Positions 8,921 to 17,191 of a stretch of 64,000 nucleotides of DNA are shown piece by piece (the stretch's first letter is position 1; each line of letters begins with the position of its first letter). The stretch is from CAYPNF01 sp964411985 (GTDB lineage Bacteria; Verrucomicrobiota; Verrucomicrobiia; Limisphaerales; J093). Made by a program: the position numbers and the translations under genes. The notes below the pieces were generated by a model. The model was not told where the DNA came from. It did no database searches and saw nothing but the letters and a program-made list of their open reading frames with translations. Where the stretch lies: positions 1 to 64,000 of the forward strand of contig CAYPNF010000043.1 of NCBI GenBank assembly GCA_964411985.1, written 5' to 3'.

Positions 8921-9056
8921 TCCGCAGAAACTCGCAGATTTACACAGATTCTCTTGATTCAGGAGGAATGGCCTTCCGGGTGTCTGGTCCCTCGACGCCC
9001 CTTGTGCGCTCTTACTCGCTTCTCTCCATCTGCGGAAATCTGCGTCTGTCTGCGGA
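8921..9056. repeat. Inverted ATCTGCG-type intergenic repeat
   Basis: Two arms in opposite orientation lie at 8921-8955 and 9024-9056. Read on the minus strand the left arm gives AATCTGTGTAAATCTGCG; the right arm on the plus strand gives ATCTGCGGAAATCTGCG, and both end in CTGCGGA. The arms are roughly three-quarters identical by eye. Such ATCTGCG tandem motifs are a common intergenic repeat in Verrucomicrobiota and related genomes. No gene is supported between them; the open frames across it have no domain. Confidence 0.55.
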
Positions 9057-9146
9057 CCCCTTCACCGTGCAAAGCTTCCAGCCCTTGGGCAATTGCTTCC
9101 TCGTACAAAGCCGCGCCGAGGCCGCAGTACTCAGCTTCTTTGATTT

Positions 9147-10787
9147 CTAACGGCGGTCCTGCATCACAGGCAGCACGATTTGGGAGGGGTGCTTCCGATC
9201 CACCAGGATCTCGTTTCGTGCGATTCTTCTAGAGGTGCCTTGTCGAAACGCCTCTCCGGTGTTCGGGTTAGGATCGTAGCCGGGGGCGCTGCTTGAAGTC
9301 ACGTGCACCCTCAGCCGGTGGCCTCGGTTGAAGAGGATGCTCGTGGACCAGAGGTCCACTTCCAAGGGATACACCCTACCAGGTTTCATCCTCTCCTCTT
9401 TCGTGAACGAATTCCTGAATCGCGCGCGCCGCTGGCCTTCACAAATATTGAACGACTTGCCGTCCGGATAAACATCGCAGAGCCTGGCCACGAAATCCGT
9501 ATCCGGAGCATCGCTGCGGACCCAGAGCCGGACCCGGACCCGTCCGGTCACCTCCATCGGCTTCTCGAGCGGGGCGCTGGTAAACACCAACACATCGGGT
9601 CGATCCTCAATCTTGCGCTGGTCCATGCCGCCTGCGGGAATCGTGAGCTGCAATCCGCCCATGCTCGGCACCGGATTGGAAGGGTCATAGTCGTAGACCA
9701 GCGGAGCAGCCGTGGCTGGCTTGGTGAGCGTCAAAGTGCGATCCTGATGCAGGTACCAACTCGTTGGGGTGGCAGGGGCCGGAGGCCAACGATCAGCGAC
9801 GCGCCACTCGTTTCCAGGGGCTTGAGGATCGGTGACGTCTCCCATCACGTAGTAAGTGACGGCAGGGAGTGTGGCTGCGCCGTTCTCCACGCCCTTCAGC
9901 CAATAATCGTACCAGAGCCACGGATCTTGCACGCTTCCCGGAGGTTTCTTCGCATTGTCCGGAAACTGCAACTCTCCCGCCTTGCTTTGCAGAACTCCGT
10001 GTGTCCAAGGCCCCATCACGAGCTTCTGCTTTCCCTTGGCCTTCGGACCACCCTTTTCCTGGTACCCAACAAAGGAATCGATGGTTCCTTGGGCGAAGAT
10101 GTCATACCAACCGCCCAGGTGCACCGATGGGGACGCAACCTTGGGGTAGAATGGGGTAGTGTCGCGTTCCTTCCAGTAGGCATCAAAGCCAGGGTGGGCA
10201 ACCCAGGCCGGCAGCGCATTGGAGCTAAACTGCGAAACTCGAATCCAATCCTCCAGCATCGCCTTCTTGAACACACCGCCGGGGTACATCCCTTCGTATA
10301 GGTTAGGCGCGCCCACCGTGATGTGTTGGCAAGTGGGTTGTGGCCCGTTCCGGCCCGCCATCATGAGCTGGGTAATGCCGACTGCCGATCCACCCCACGT
10401 GCCCACCTTTCCATTGCACCAACTTTGGGCCACCAGCCAGTTCATGGTATCCGGCCCGTCTCGATGATCCAAGTGAAAGGGAAGATTCTCCCCTTCCGAA
10501 GCGAACCGACCACGACAATCCTGAACCACCATGGCATAGCCACGGCGAACGCCATCGGCACAGATACCTCCCATGGGAGCCTTGTTGTAAGGACTGCGAA
10601 TCAGGATGACAGGCCAGGCTCCCGTCCCCTCAGGCAGATAGATGTCAGTCGCCAGGCGAACGCCATCCCGCATCCGAACCATCTCGGTCTGTTTGCGCGG
10701 CTCGGCGGCAGCCAACTGGAAAACCCACACTGCGAGCCCCATCAGGGCCAGAGAGCGGAAGTAAGAAAACCTGATGAAATTCGTCAT
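9147..10787 (-). CDS. CocE/NonD family alpha/beta hydrolase, exported
   Basis: A 546-residue serine hydrolase of the X-Pro dipeptidyl-peptidase (S15)/CocE family, which cleaves esters, amides or beta-lactam acyl bonds depending on the member. A signal peptide spans residues 1 to about 28 (hydrophobic ALMGLAVWVFQLAAA). The opening block VRMRDGVRLATDIYLPEG and RSPYNK are family signatures. The nucleophile is S134 in GTWGGSAVG; the usual aspartate and histidine likely lie in PDTDFVARL and GHRLRVHVTSS of the C-terminal jelly-roll domain. The start at 10787 is supported by the signal peptide and by an ATGA overlap with the stop of the PH-domain gene upstream, so the two are coupled. Its real substrate cannot be told from sequence. 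Confidence 0.87.
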   Translation of the reverse strand: MTNFIRFSYFRSLALMGLAVWVFQLAAAEPRKQTEMVRMRDGVRLATDIYLPEGTGAWPVILIRSPYNKAPMGGICADGVRRGYAMVVQDCRGRFASEGENLPFHLDHRDGPDTMNWLVAQSWCNGKVGTWGGSAVGITQLMMAGRNGPQPTCQHITVGAPNLYEGMYPGGVFKKAMLEDWIRVSQFSSNALPAWVAHPGFDAYWKERDTTPFYPKVASPSVHLGGWYDIFAQGTIDSFVGYQEKGGPKAKGKQKLVMGPWTHGVLQSKAGELQFPDNAKKPPGSVQDPWLWYDYWLKGVENGAATLPAVTYYVMGDVTDPQAPGNEWRVADRWPPAPATPTSWYLHQDRTLTLTKPATAAPLVYDYDPSNPVPSMGGLQLTIPAGGMDQRKIEDRPDVLVFTSAPLEKPMEVTGRVRVRLWVRSDAPDTDFVARLCDVYPDGKSFNICEGQRRARFRNSFTKEERMKPGRVYPLEVDLWSTSILFNRGHRLRVHVTSSSAPGYDPNPNTGEAFRQGTSRRIARNEILVDRKHPSQIVLPVMQDRR

Positions 10788-11251
10788 ACAGGCTGCATAC
10801 CCGCGCTGTGATCTCCGGGTTCGCCGCTGATCTCGGCCAACCGGGTGCGTTTCCGATCCCGGCAAATCTCCACGCACTTGCGCAGCTGATCACGGAGTTC
10901 CTCAGGATTGGGGACACATTCCAGCAAGACCGTCGGCGTGCTGGCGTCATCGGTGGTCAGTAGCACATTCCCCTTTTTGAACATCCGATACAGGAAGGGT
11001 TGTTCCACCGTGATGTCCCTGACGCGATACAACTCCAACTGATCCGATCGCTTGCTGAAGATGCCTTGACTGGTCTTCAGCCGCTCGGTCGTAAGCTCGT
11101 AGCCGCGCGACCTCACCTCGAAGATCTTCCAAAGGGAGATAAAGATGGGAACGATCAGCACACAGGTCAGCCAGCAGACTAGGTGAAGCCAGAAGTTCAG
11201 GACGTGGGAGGGATGCCCTTTCCAGACAATCTCTTCTTGTGGTGAGGTCAT
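10784..11251 (-). CDS. Membrane-anchored bacterial PH-domain protein
   Basis: A 155-residue protein with one or two closely spaced membrane segments around residues 18-42 (HLVCWLTCVLIVPIFISLW), followed by a bacterial pleckstrin-homology (bPH2, YdbS-like) domain. The domain signature is clear: YELTTERLKTSQGIFSKRSDQLELYRVRDI, where a turn and a basic strand are typical of the family. About 35 residues after the domain are polar and low in conservation. These proteins are usually attached to the cytoplasmic membrane and have no proven role. It lies directly upstream of, and overlaps by 4 bp with, the CocE-like hydrolase, which is an unusual pairing and may simply reflect operon layout. Confidence 0.8.
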   Translation of the reverse strand: MTSPQEEIVWKGHPSHVLNFWLHLVCWLTCVLIVPIFISLWKIFEVRSRGYELTTERLKTSQGIFSKRSDQLELYRVRDITVEQPFLYRMFKKGNVLLTTDDASTPTVLLECVPNPEELRDQLRKCVEICRDRKRTRLAEISGEPGDHSAGMQPV

Positions 11252-11609
11252 AATCCGAGACTATCTGAGCGCCGCATTATACTCAAGCTTTTGCCGCACT
11301 CGTACCGCGGGCAGCCCTGCCTGCTGTTTCGCCTGCCTGCGCCAAGGCTTCGGCGGACAGGCCGACTGCCTAGTCGGCCGGGTCTTTGGCTTTCGGACGG
11401 CACGCAGGTCCGGCGACCTGCGATACAGCAGGCAAGGCTACCTGCGGCACGGGACCATGGAATTACCCGAACCGAAAACGAACGGACCTCGGACCTGTCC
11501 CCCACCGTCCAAGGCTGGGTGCAATATCCGAATACGCATCGCATTTCGCCGAATCCTCAATTGCTTCGGGTCATCCGTTCTGCTACAAGTAACCCGAATC
11601 GACCACTCT
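11252..11609. other. Divergent intergenic region with two GC hairpins
   Basis: No gene is supported here. Two perfect hairpins are visible: GCCGACT/AGTCGGC at 11361-11378 and GCAGGTC/GACCTGC at 11404-11421, each with a 4-nt loop. The surrounding bases (11331-11361) hold further imperfect CGCCAAGG/CGGCGGAC pairings. They lie between divergent genes and so are not terminators of either; repeat DNA is more likely. A weak promoter-like pair TTGCTT (11561) and TACAAG (11584) with 17-bp spacing precedes the gene at 11610. Confidence 0.4.
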
Positions 11610-12461
11610 ATGAACAACTCCGCCCTCCAACTCAATCGACGAGGCTTTCTACATATGAGCGCTGCAGCCATGGTTCTTCCCGGAACGCTCTTGGCCGCGC
11701 CCGGTTGGAAGAACATCCCCATTGCCACGCAGGCCTGGTGCGTACGCAAGCAGATGGCAACCGATGTTCCCGGCACGCTGGCCGACGTCGCCAAGCTCGG
11801 CTACGCGGGGATTGAATTGGAGAACGCCTTTGGCAAACCAGGGTCAGAATGGCGCAAACATCTGGATGCAGCCGGACTGAAAGCGTGCGGCTTCCATCAT
11901 AGCCTCGACGAATTGCGCGGGGACAAACTCAAGGCCAGCATCGAATTCAATCAAGCCATCGGCAACCGTAATTTGATCATCCGTTCGCTGCCGACCGATG
12001 TGTACAAGTCCAAGGAGTTGCTGGCGAAAACCGCCACCGAGGTCAACGAAATCGCAAAGAAACTGAAGCCGGCCGGGTTGCGGATTGGCTACCACAACCA
12101 CTCCGCCGACTTCAACAAGTTCGGTGAAGACTATTGGTGGAATCTGTTTGCGGATCAGACTGACAAAGAGGTCATCCTGCAGTTCGATACCGGCAACGCC
12201 TCGGAGATGCAGGGGGTTTCGGTTTTGGACTTTCTGAAGCGCAACCAGGGCCGCACGATGTTGATGCACGTCAAACCCTTTTCCAAAGCGAAGCCCGATG
12301 CCTATTTGGGCGATGACGAATTGGATTGGAAACAGATCATGACGGTGGTCGAAAGCACGGGCGGACTCGAGTGGTACATCATCGAGTACGAGCGCGATGC
12401 CTTTCCGCCCCTCGAAGCGTTAAAAGCCAATTTGGACCGCTTCAAGAAAATGCGCGCGTAG
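11610..12461 (+). CDS. Tat-exported sugar phosphate isomerase/epimerase-like TIM barrel
   Basis: A 283-residue protein with a twin-arginine-like signal (NRRGFLHMSAAAMVLPG, residues 8-24), then an AP-endonuclease-2/xylose-isomerase-like TIM barrel. Barrel motifs seen include GYAGIELENAFG, GYHNHSADF, ILQFDTGNA and MLMHVKPFS, which carry the usual metal-binding His, Asp and Glu positions. In the family such enzymes isomerise or epimerise free sugars, and secreted versions are common in Verrucomicrobiota together with Gfo/Idh oxidoreductases. The ATG at 11610 was chosen because it starts the export signal; the frame is open for 51 more codons upstream but that part is not conserved in kind. It is divergent from the PH-domain gene. 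Confidence 0.85.
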   Translation: MNNSALQLNRRGFLHMSAAAMVLPGTLLAAPGWKNIPIATQAWCVRKQMATDVPGTLADVAKLGYAGIELENAFGKPGSEWRKHLDAAGLKACGFHHSLDELRGDKLKASIEFNQAIGNRNLIIRSLPTDVYKSKELLAKTATEVNEIAKKLKPAGLRIGYHNHSADFNKFGEDYWWNLFADQTDKEVILQFDTGNASEMQGVSVLDFLKRNQGRTMLMHVKPFSKAKPDAYLGDDELDWKQIMTVVESTGGLEWYIIEYERDAFPPLEALKANLDRFKKMRA

Positions 12462-12477
12462 GGCAACTCAAGGTGGC

Positions 12478-12498
12478 CGACGTCTCGCCGAGACGTCG
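12478..12498. repeat. Perfect hairpin with CTCGCCGAG core (plus a short relative at 12572-12582)
   Basis: A 21-nt perfect palindrome with 10-bp arms lies 17 bp after the isomerase-like gene. The core is the same CTCGCCGAG seen at 8874-8896. A shorter relative, CCTCGGCGAGG, lies at 12572-12582 between the two convergent genes. Position between convergent genes would suit a bidirectional terminator, but T-runs are lacking. Confidence 0.55.
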
Positions 12499-12600
12499 AG
12501 TCCAGCTGTACGAGGGACGAGTGGCTGAAGTTCGGTCACACCTTGGGGGCGAAGGATAGCTGACTTTTGCCCCTCGGCGAGGTGCAAACCCTCTTTCAGA

Positions 12601-13731
12601 CTATCTCGCCTTCCTCACCCTCACCTGGCCTAGATCAATCACCTCCGATTCAGCCCCTGTAGCTTCAGGGAACTTCACTCGAAGCAAGCCGGTCTCGAGG
12701 CTCTCGTCGCTGTCTTCGATGTAGAATCTGTGTTCCCCTGCGGGTTCATCGCAGAAGGCATAGAACTTCCCATCAGGTTGGAATACTGCCGGGATGTTTC
12801 TTGGACCGCGTGAGAGATGAGAGGTCGCAATCGTCATGAACCAAAGCCGATCCATGGACGTATCGGAGTTCGGGGGAGCGAGCTGCCCAACAAGGGTTCG
12901 ACCCTGAGGATGCAACTCTAAATGCAAAGCGGGTCCATCCATGACCTGCACTGACGAAAACGGACTCGCGGTCAGAAACAGATCGTTGGTGGATACCGAC
13001 AGCCCCTTCACCCTGACGCCCCGATGTGGCGGGGAGGGAGTGAGGAGCAAGGGATCCCACGTACCCCCAGGCAAGTCGCTGATCGCAAATCGACCTTCGC
13101 TATCGGTCATGACACCCCGTATCTGCGAGACCGACTGACCTTTCTGAGGCGAGGTGATCGAGAGCGGCCAGGCCCACCGTGGACTGAACCCGATCCTTTG
13201 ATTCGCCCAAGGTTTCCCTGCAAGATAAAGCGTCCCCTCCACCCGGCCATGCGCACCCAACACCACCTGGAACCCGTTGGTGAGCGTGCGAGCATCCACC
13301 TCCCCGCCTGCCTCCCCCAAACGAACAACCAACTTCTCCGCTTGCGGGATGCGGTAGACAAAGATCCGGCCTTGCTCGTCGGTGTGGCCGATTCCTCCCA
13401 TGAGCCGCGCACGCTCGCTGATCCAGTCCATATAGCCCACTTCCGCCCGAGCTACGGGTTTGCCATCGCGTACGACTGTGCCCCAGATGCGGCCATCCTG
13501 AGTTGTCGCCCCCGGGGAAAGCCCCAGTGCGGCCTCCTGCGCATCCCCTGCAAAGCACTGGAGCAGGTGGAGTGAAGCACCCACCCCTACGAAGCCCCAG
13601 GCGACCAAAAGAGCCAGGGAGTGAAACCAGTCCCTAAAGCATCGACGAGTGCTTCCTTCAATCTGGACGCCTTTCAAGTGCACAACAGTTTCTTTCCTTT
13701 GGCTGCTGCCAGCGGTGCGGCCACGGCACAC
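12601..13731 (-). CDS. Exported carboxypeptidase-regulatory-like protein of unknown role
   Basis: A 376-residue protein with a hydrophobic segment at about residues 38-56 (LALLVAWGFVGVGASLHLL) after a basic stretch, consistent with an export signal or an N-terminal anchor. The region from about 80 to 240 carries repeated beta-sandwich units of the carboxypeptidase regulatory-like kind: GTVVRDGKPVARAEVGY, TDEQGRIFVYRIP, and GVMTDSEGRFAISDLPGGTW. Such domains serve as structural or binding modules. No catalytic domain is visible. The start is uncertain: a GTG at 13683 is an alternative that leaves a shorter leader. It is convergent with the isomerase-like gene and has no clear operon partner. 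Confidence 0.6.
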   Translation of the reverse strand: MCRGRTAGSSQRKETVVHLKGVQIEGSTRRCFRDWFHSLALLVAWGFVGVGASLHLLQCFAGDAQEAALGLSPGATTQDGRIWGTVVRDGKPVARAEVGYMDWISERARLMGGIGHTDEQGRIFVYRIPQAEKLVVRLGEAGGEVDARTLTNGFQVVLGAHGRVEGTLYLAGKPWANQRIGFSPRWAWPLSITSPQKGQSVSQIRGVMTDSEGRFAISDLPGGTWDPLLLTPSPPHRGVRVKGLSVSTNDLFLTASPFSSVQVMDGPALHLELHPQGRTLVGQLAPPNSDTSMDRLWFMTIATSHLSRGPRNIPAVFQPDGKFYAFCDEPAGEHRFYIEDSDESLETGLLRVKFPEATGAESEVIDLGQVRVRKAR

Positions 13732-14129
13732 CTCTGAATGAGCTGCTCCACAGAGATAATAAGATGGGACGCAGGCGGCTGGACTCTATTCAACAGCGGT
13801 TCCTCTTGTGCGCGAAATTCAACCCGACTCGCCGCATCGCGCGAGCCTCAGAAATGCTTGTTTTGAGCGTGAAAGTTGTAACCCATGCAACTATCCTGCA
13901 GGAATCGTACACATAGGCGGGCCATACGTCCGGAGCCCAAAGGTAGGCCCTGTTATTTCGTAATGCCTTGCCCATCAGCTATATGTCTATATCGCCTTGT
14001 CACGCTCAACTCACCGGCATCCCTTGCGGCACTGCAGGGTGCGAAGGAAAAACGGTGCAGCTGACCTGGTAATGACGAAGAGTTCCAGCGCCGGATTGAC
14101 GAGGTAATCGAACAGGTGCGTAAGGAGCT
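13732..14129. other. Intergenic region with a possible gene remnant near 14070-14150
   Basis: About 400 bp without a supported complete gene. Just before the membrane-protein gene, one frame reads NDEEFQRRIDEVIEQVRKEL and then stops inside the next gene near 14150. It is a helix-like, plausible C-terminal end, but it is cut by a stop codon directly upstream. It could be the decayed end of a gene once coupled to the one at 14130. I cannot name it. Confidence 0.25.
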
Positions 14130-14561
14130 ATGTCCAAACCCATAAGCGATCCGAAGACCATGCTGGCTGTCACCCGCAAGTTGCAGATAATCTCAAGTCT
14201 CACGATCTTGGTTGTCGTTTACTGCACCGTTCACGTCGGTTTTGGCGGACCTTGGCAAATCTGGTTCATCGATGGCTTTGCTTTGCTCTTGGGTTTCGGC
14301 GTCCCTTCCCTGCTGGTTTCCTCACCTCGCGACCTCGCAACTCGCAGGGTGACCATAGCGGTGTTTCTCCTAGCAGGTCTTATTTCATGGGACGTACTGA
14401 TGACCCTCTTCACCGCCAAGCATGAACTGTTCAGGGCCTGGGGAGTCGTGTACCCAGTAGGTTCGCTCACGCTCGCATCGCTGCTGGTTGTTCACGGCTT
14501 TGTGGTTGGCACTTTCCACGACGTTCATCCGCAGATTATCACCGATTTTCACAGAGGGTGA
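14130..14561 (+). CDS. Small membrane protein, about four helices, unknown function
   Basis: A 143-residue protein with four probable membrane segments at about 18-36, 48-64, 74-92 and 105-126. The hydrophobic stretches are VVYCTVHVGFGG, FALLLGFGVPSLLV, TIAVFLLAGLISWDVLM and GSLTLASLLVVHGFVVG. No known domain is recognised. An AAGGAG ribosome binding site lies at 14122-14127, only 2 nt from the ATG, closer than usual but a good match. The start overlaps the end of the possible remnant described upstream. Downstream lies a repeat-rich gap. A genuine gene is likely from its membrane pattern, but no function can be given. Confidence 0.55.
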   Translation: MSKPISDPKTMLAVTRKLQIISSLTILVVVYCTVHVGFGGPWQIWFIDGFALLLGFGVPSLLVSSPRDLATRRVTIAVFLLAGLISWDVLMTLFTAKHELFRAWGVVYPVGSLTLASLLVVHGFVVGTFHDVHPQIITDFHRG

Positions 14562-14660
14562 AAACAAGCGGCGCAAATGAGCCGTCGCAGGGATGACGCC
14601 GCTCAGCGAGAGAGGGATGAGCCGTTCCCACCGCACGGAGGCTTGAGAGGAGATGGAGAC

Positions 14661-14743
14661 GGCAGGCTGCGGAGAGCCCGACCCCACCGGGAATGATGAC
14701 TTCCTACCCGTCCATCTGGATGCGACGGCTCGGCGAGCCATCG
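14661..14743. repeat. 29-bp dispersed repeat and CTCGGCGAG hairpin
   Basis: Positions 14661-14689 match 32492-32520 at 26 of 29 bases; both start GGCAGGCTGCGGAGAGC. About 35 bp further on, GGCTCGGCGAGCC (14727-14739) forms a hairpin with outer pairing at 14723-14725 and 14741-14743. Both repeat types thus occur side by side in the 272-bp gap before the haloperoxidase-like gene, in which no gene is supported. Confidence 0.55.
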
Positions 14744-14833
14744 CCCACCCGCCGAGGTTGGCTACCCTTCAGGGGCACTCGGAGCCCTAACGAGTCCCAA
14801 GGTTGCAATTCGTAACATTTCTGATAAACATAA

Positions 14834-16393
14834 GTGGACGTGCAATTGAACGAGCCAGGTATAGCCAGACCCGGTAGAGAGTTGGCTAGAGCGACAACTC
14901 TGTCTGTGTCGCTTCGGCGCTGGGCCGGGGCCCACCTCCCTCCCAAGACGAGGCTTCAGGTCCTGTGCTTCCTAGTCTCGCTACTCAGCTCGCCCCTCCA
15001 AGCCAACGAGGTCCTGGACTGGAACGAGCTCATGCTGGATGCCATCAGGAGCGACAACTCTGGACCCACCCTAAGCACACGAAACCTGGCGATCCTGCAT
15101 TTGTCAATCTACGACGCCGTTGTCGCCATCGATCGCGGCCATCAGCCCTACCGTGTCAGCGTTGATGCCCAAGGAGAGGCTTCGCCCGTGGCGGCCGTGG
15201 CCGCGGCGGGTCATGAGGTCATGCTCGCACTCTATCCGCCCTTTGCGGGCCGAACGGGCAGCCTATTCGCAGACCAACTCGCCAAGCTTCCTCAGGACGC
15301 CTCAACCACGAATGGCCTGGCCTTGGGCCGTGAGGTGGCTCGTAGGCTCTTGGAGTCCCGTGAGGACGACGGGGCCTCCACTCAAGTCACCTACATCCCA
15401 AGCGCTGAACCCGGGCAATGGCGCAGAACGCCCCCTTTCTATCGTCCCCCGCTGGATCCACATTGGCGGTACGTCACCCTTTTTGCGTTGCCGGACAAAG
15501 AACCCTTCGTACCCCCTCCTCCACCCCTCATGACCAGTCAGGAGTACGCGGAAGCCTTCAACGAGGTAAAGGCCATTGGGGGCAGGGAAAGCCCTCTGCG
15601 CACATCAGAGCAAAGCCAGATTGCCGTTTTCTGGTCCGACTTCAGCTATACCGCGATGCCTCCCGGGCACTGGCATGAAATCGCAGCAACCCTGGTCCGC
15701 AACCACAACGTCTCGTTGACCGACACCGCGCGGCTCTACGCCCTGCTCAGCCTCGCCCAAGCCGACGCGGCCATCGTCTGTTGGGAAACAAAGTACCGGT
15801 ATAATACCTGGCGGCCGATCACCGCGATCCAGCGCGCGGATGAAGATGGCAATCCTGCCACTGAAGCGGATCCATCGTGGAACCATTACCTCAACTCTCC
15901 ACCGTTTCCGGAGTACACGAGCGGCCATAGCACCTTTAGCAAAGCCAGCGCCCAAGTCCTGACTCATTTTTTTGGGACTGACGAGATGGAATTCACCGCC
16001 ACCTCCGATTCGCTGCCGGGCGTCTTCCGTCACTTCTCCAGCTTCGCAGCCTGCGCCGATGAAGTAGGTATGAGCCGTATCTACGGTGGGATCCACTTCC
16101 CATTCGCCAATCGAGACGGGAAGGCATGCGGCAAAAAAGTGGGCGACTACGTTTGCACCAATTACCTCCTGGCAACCGACCGACTTCCCTTCGTGCGGCT
16201 GGAAGCGGCTGGTCCGGAAGGCGCAGCAGTGCGAGTCCATGGCCATATCGGGCAAGCCTGCGTCCTGGAAGGCTCAACCGATCTGGTCAACTGGCGTCCC
16301 TTGGAGACCAACACGGCCATCTCTGGAGGATTCCTCTGCCTGGAGGAACCCTCGGCAGTTCCCCTGCGATTCTACAGGGCGGTCGAGCGTTAA
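14834..16393 (+). CDS. Vanadium-dependent haloperoxidase / PAP2-like secreted enzyme
   Basis: A protein of up to 519 residues with the vanadate/phosphate-binding triad of the vanadium haloperoxidase and acid phosphatase superfamily: K320 and R327-P in KYRYNTWRP, S363-G-H365 in YTSGHSTF, and R415 with H421 in SRIYGGIHF. All core residues are present, so an active site that binds vanadate or phosphate is well supported; whether it oxidises halides or removes phosphate cannot be told. The hydrophobic segment at about 41-57 (LQVLCFLVSLLSSPLQA) looks like a signal peptide, so the true start is probably downstream of the GTG at 14834, though no better in-frame ATG is evident. The last 70 residues (VLEGSTDLVNWRPLETNT to FYRAVER) match a C-terminal module common on secreted Verrucomicrobiota proteins. 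Confidence 0.82.
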   Translation: MDVQLNEPGIARPGRELARATTLSVSLRRWAGAHLPPKTRLQVLCFLVSLLSSPLQANEVLDWNELMLDAIRSDNSGPTLSTRNLAILHLSIYDAVVAIDRGHQPYRVSVDAQGEASPVAAVAAAGHEVMLALYPPFAGRTGSLFADQLAKLPQDASTTNGLALGREVARRLLESREDDGASTQVTYIPSAEPGQWRRTPPFYRPPLDPHWRYVTLFALPDKEPFVPPPPPLMTSQEYAEAFNEVKAIGGRESPLRTSEQSQIAVFWSDFSYTAMPPGHWHEIAATLVRNHNVSLTDTARLYALLSLAQADAAIVCWETKYRYNTWRPITAIQRADEDGNPATEADPSWNHYLNSPPFPEYTSGHSTFSKASAQVLTHFFGTDEMEFTATSDSLPGVFRHFSSFAACADEVGMSRIYGGIHFPFANRDGKACGKKVGDYVCTNYLLATDRLPFVRLEAAGPEGAAVRVHGHIGQACVLEGSTDLVNWRPLETNTAISGGFLCLEEPSAVPLRFYRAVER

Positions 16394-16417
16394 GGGACGG
16401 TCATTGAACAACAACCT

Positions 16418-17191
16418 ATGAAGATGCGAAACTGGATATCGGCCATGCTGATTCTGGTATCCACCGGGATCGTCTCGGGGTGGGCAGCGGATCAGAAGCC
16501 CCCCATCGTCGTCCGCAACCCGCCCGAGCAGGAGTTTTTCTCCAAAGTGCTCGACTTTCACGGCATCCCCATCAAGGCGCACAAAGTGGTGACGGATGAG
16601 GCCCTCTACGCCGCTTACGACCGCCTGGCGGAACAACTCAAGAACCTCCCCATGGTCACGTCCAACCTGGCATCCGCAGGCGCGGAACTGCACATCATCG
16701 GCCGCGACCAAGTCACCACGGACCTCCCCGAGTGGCGCGAGGATAAGGGCAAGAAGTTGGAGGAGTACAACGGGCTGACCCGCGATGAACGGACCCGTGG
16801 CATGGGTGGATTGCTCACTTCCTGCGGTGAAGAGAATCTCCTGAAACTCGAGAAAGATCGGTACCGAGGGCGCGACATCTGCATCCACGAGTTCGCCCAT
16901 AACATTCTCAGCTGCGGCGTTCAGCGTGAGGTCCGCACCCTGTTTCGCGACCAATGGAAACGGTCTCTGGAGAAGGGGCTGTGGCAGAAGTCCTATGCAG
17001 GGTCCAATGTGGATGAGTTCTTCGCGGAGATGAGCATGTGGTATTTCGGCACCCACGGAGATATGAACATGACCGGAGTGAAACCCGAGAACGGTCGAGA
17101 GGGCCTTCAGAAATACGATCCGGAAGCCTATGCGCTCATGCATCGGTTCTACAGCGGCGAAATTGAGATCCGGAAAATCGAACCGAGGTAA
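16418..17191 (+). CDS. Secreted HExxH metallopeptidase-like protein
   Basis: A 257-residue protein with a clean signal peptide (residues 1 to about 23, ISAMLILVSTGIVSGWA). It holds a zinc-binding motif HEFAH (H157, E158, H161) and, some 40 residues on, NVDEFFAE (E200 or E204), which fits the third ligand of gluzincin-type peptidases. The C-terminal stretch, EFFAEMSMWYFGTHGD, is reminiscent of the anthrax-lethal-factor-like zinc domain family, but I cannot confirm the family. It lies 24 bp after the haloperoxidase-like gene on the same strand, so the two may be cotranscribed. Substrate unknown. Confidence 0.68.
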   Translation: MKMRNWISAMLILVSTGIVSGWAADQKPPIVVRNPPEQEFFSKVLDFHGIPIKAHKVVTDEALYAAYDRLAEQLKNLPMVTSNLASAGAELHIIGRDQVTTDLPEWREDKGKKLEEYNGLTRDERTRGMGGLLTSCGEENLLKLEKDRYRGRDICIHEFAHNILSCGVQREVRTLFRDQWKRSLEKGLWQKSYAGSNVDEFFAEMSMWYFGTHGDMNMTGVKPENGREGLQKYDPEAYALMHRFYSGEIEIRKIEPR

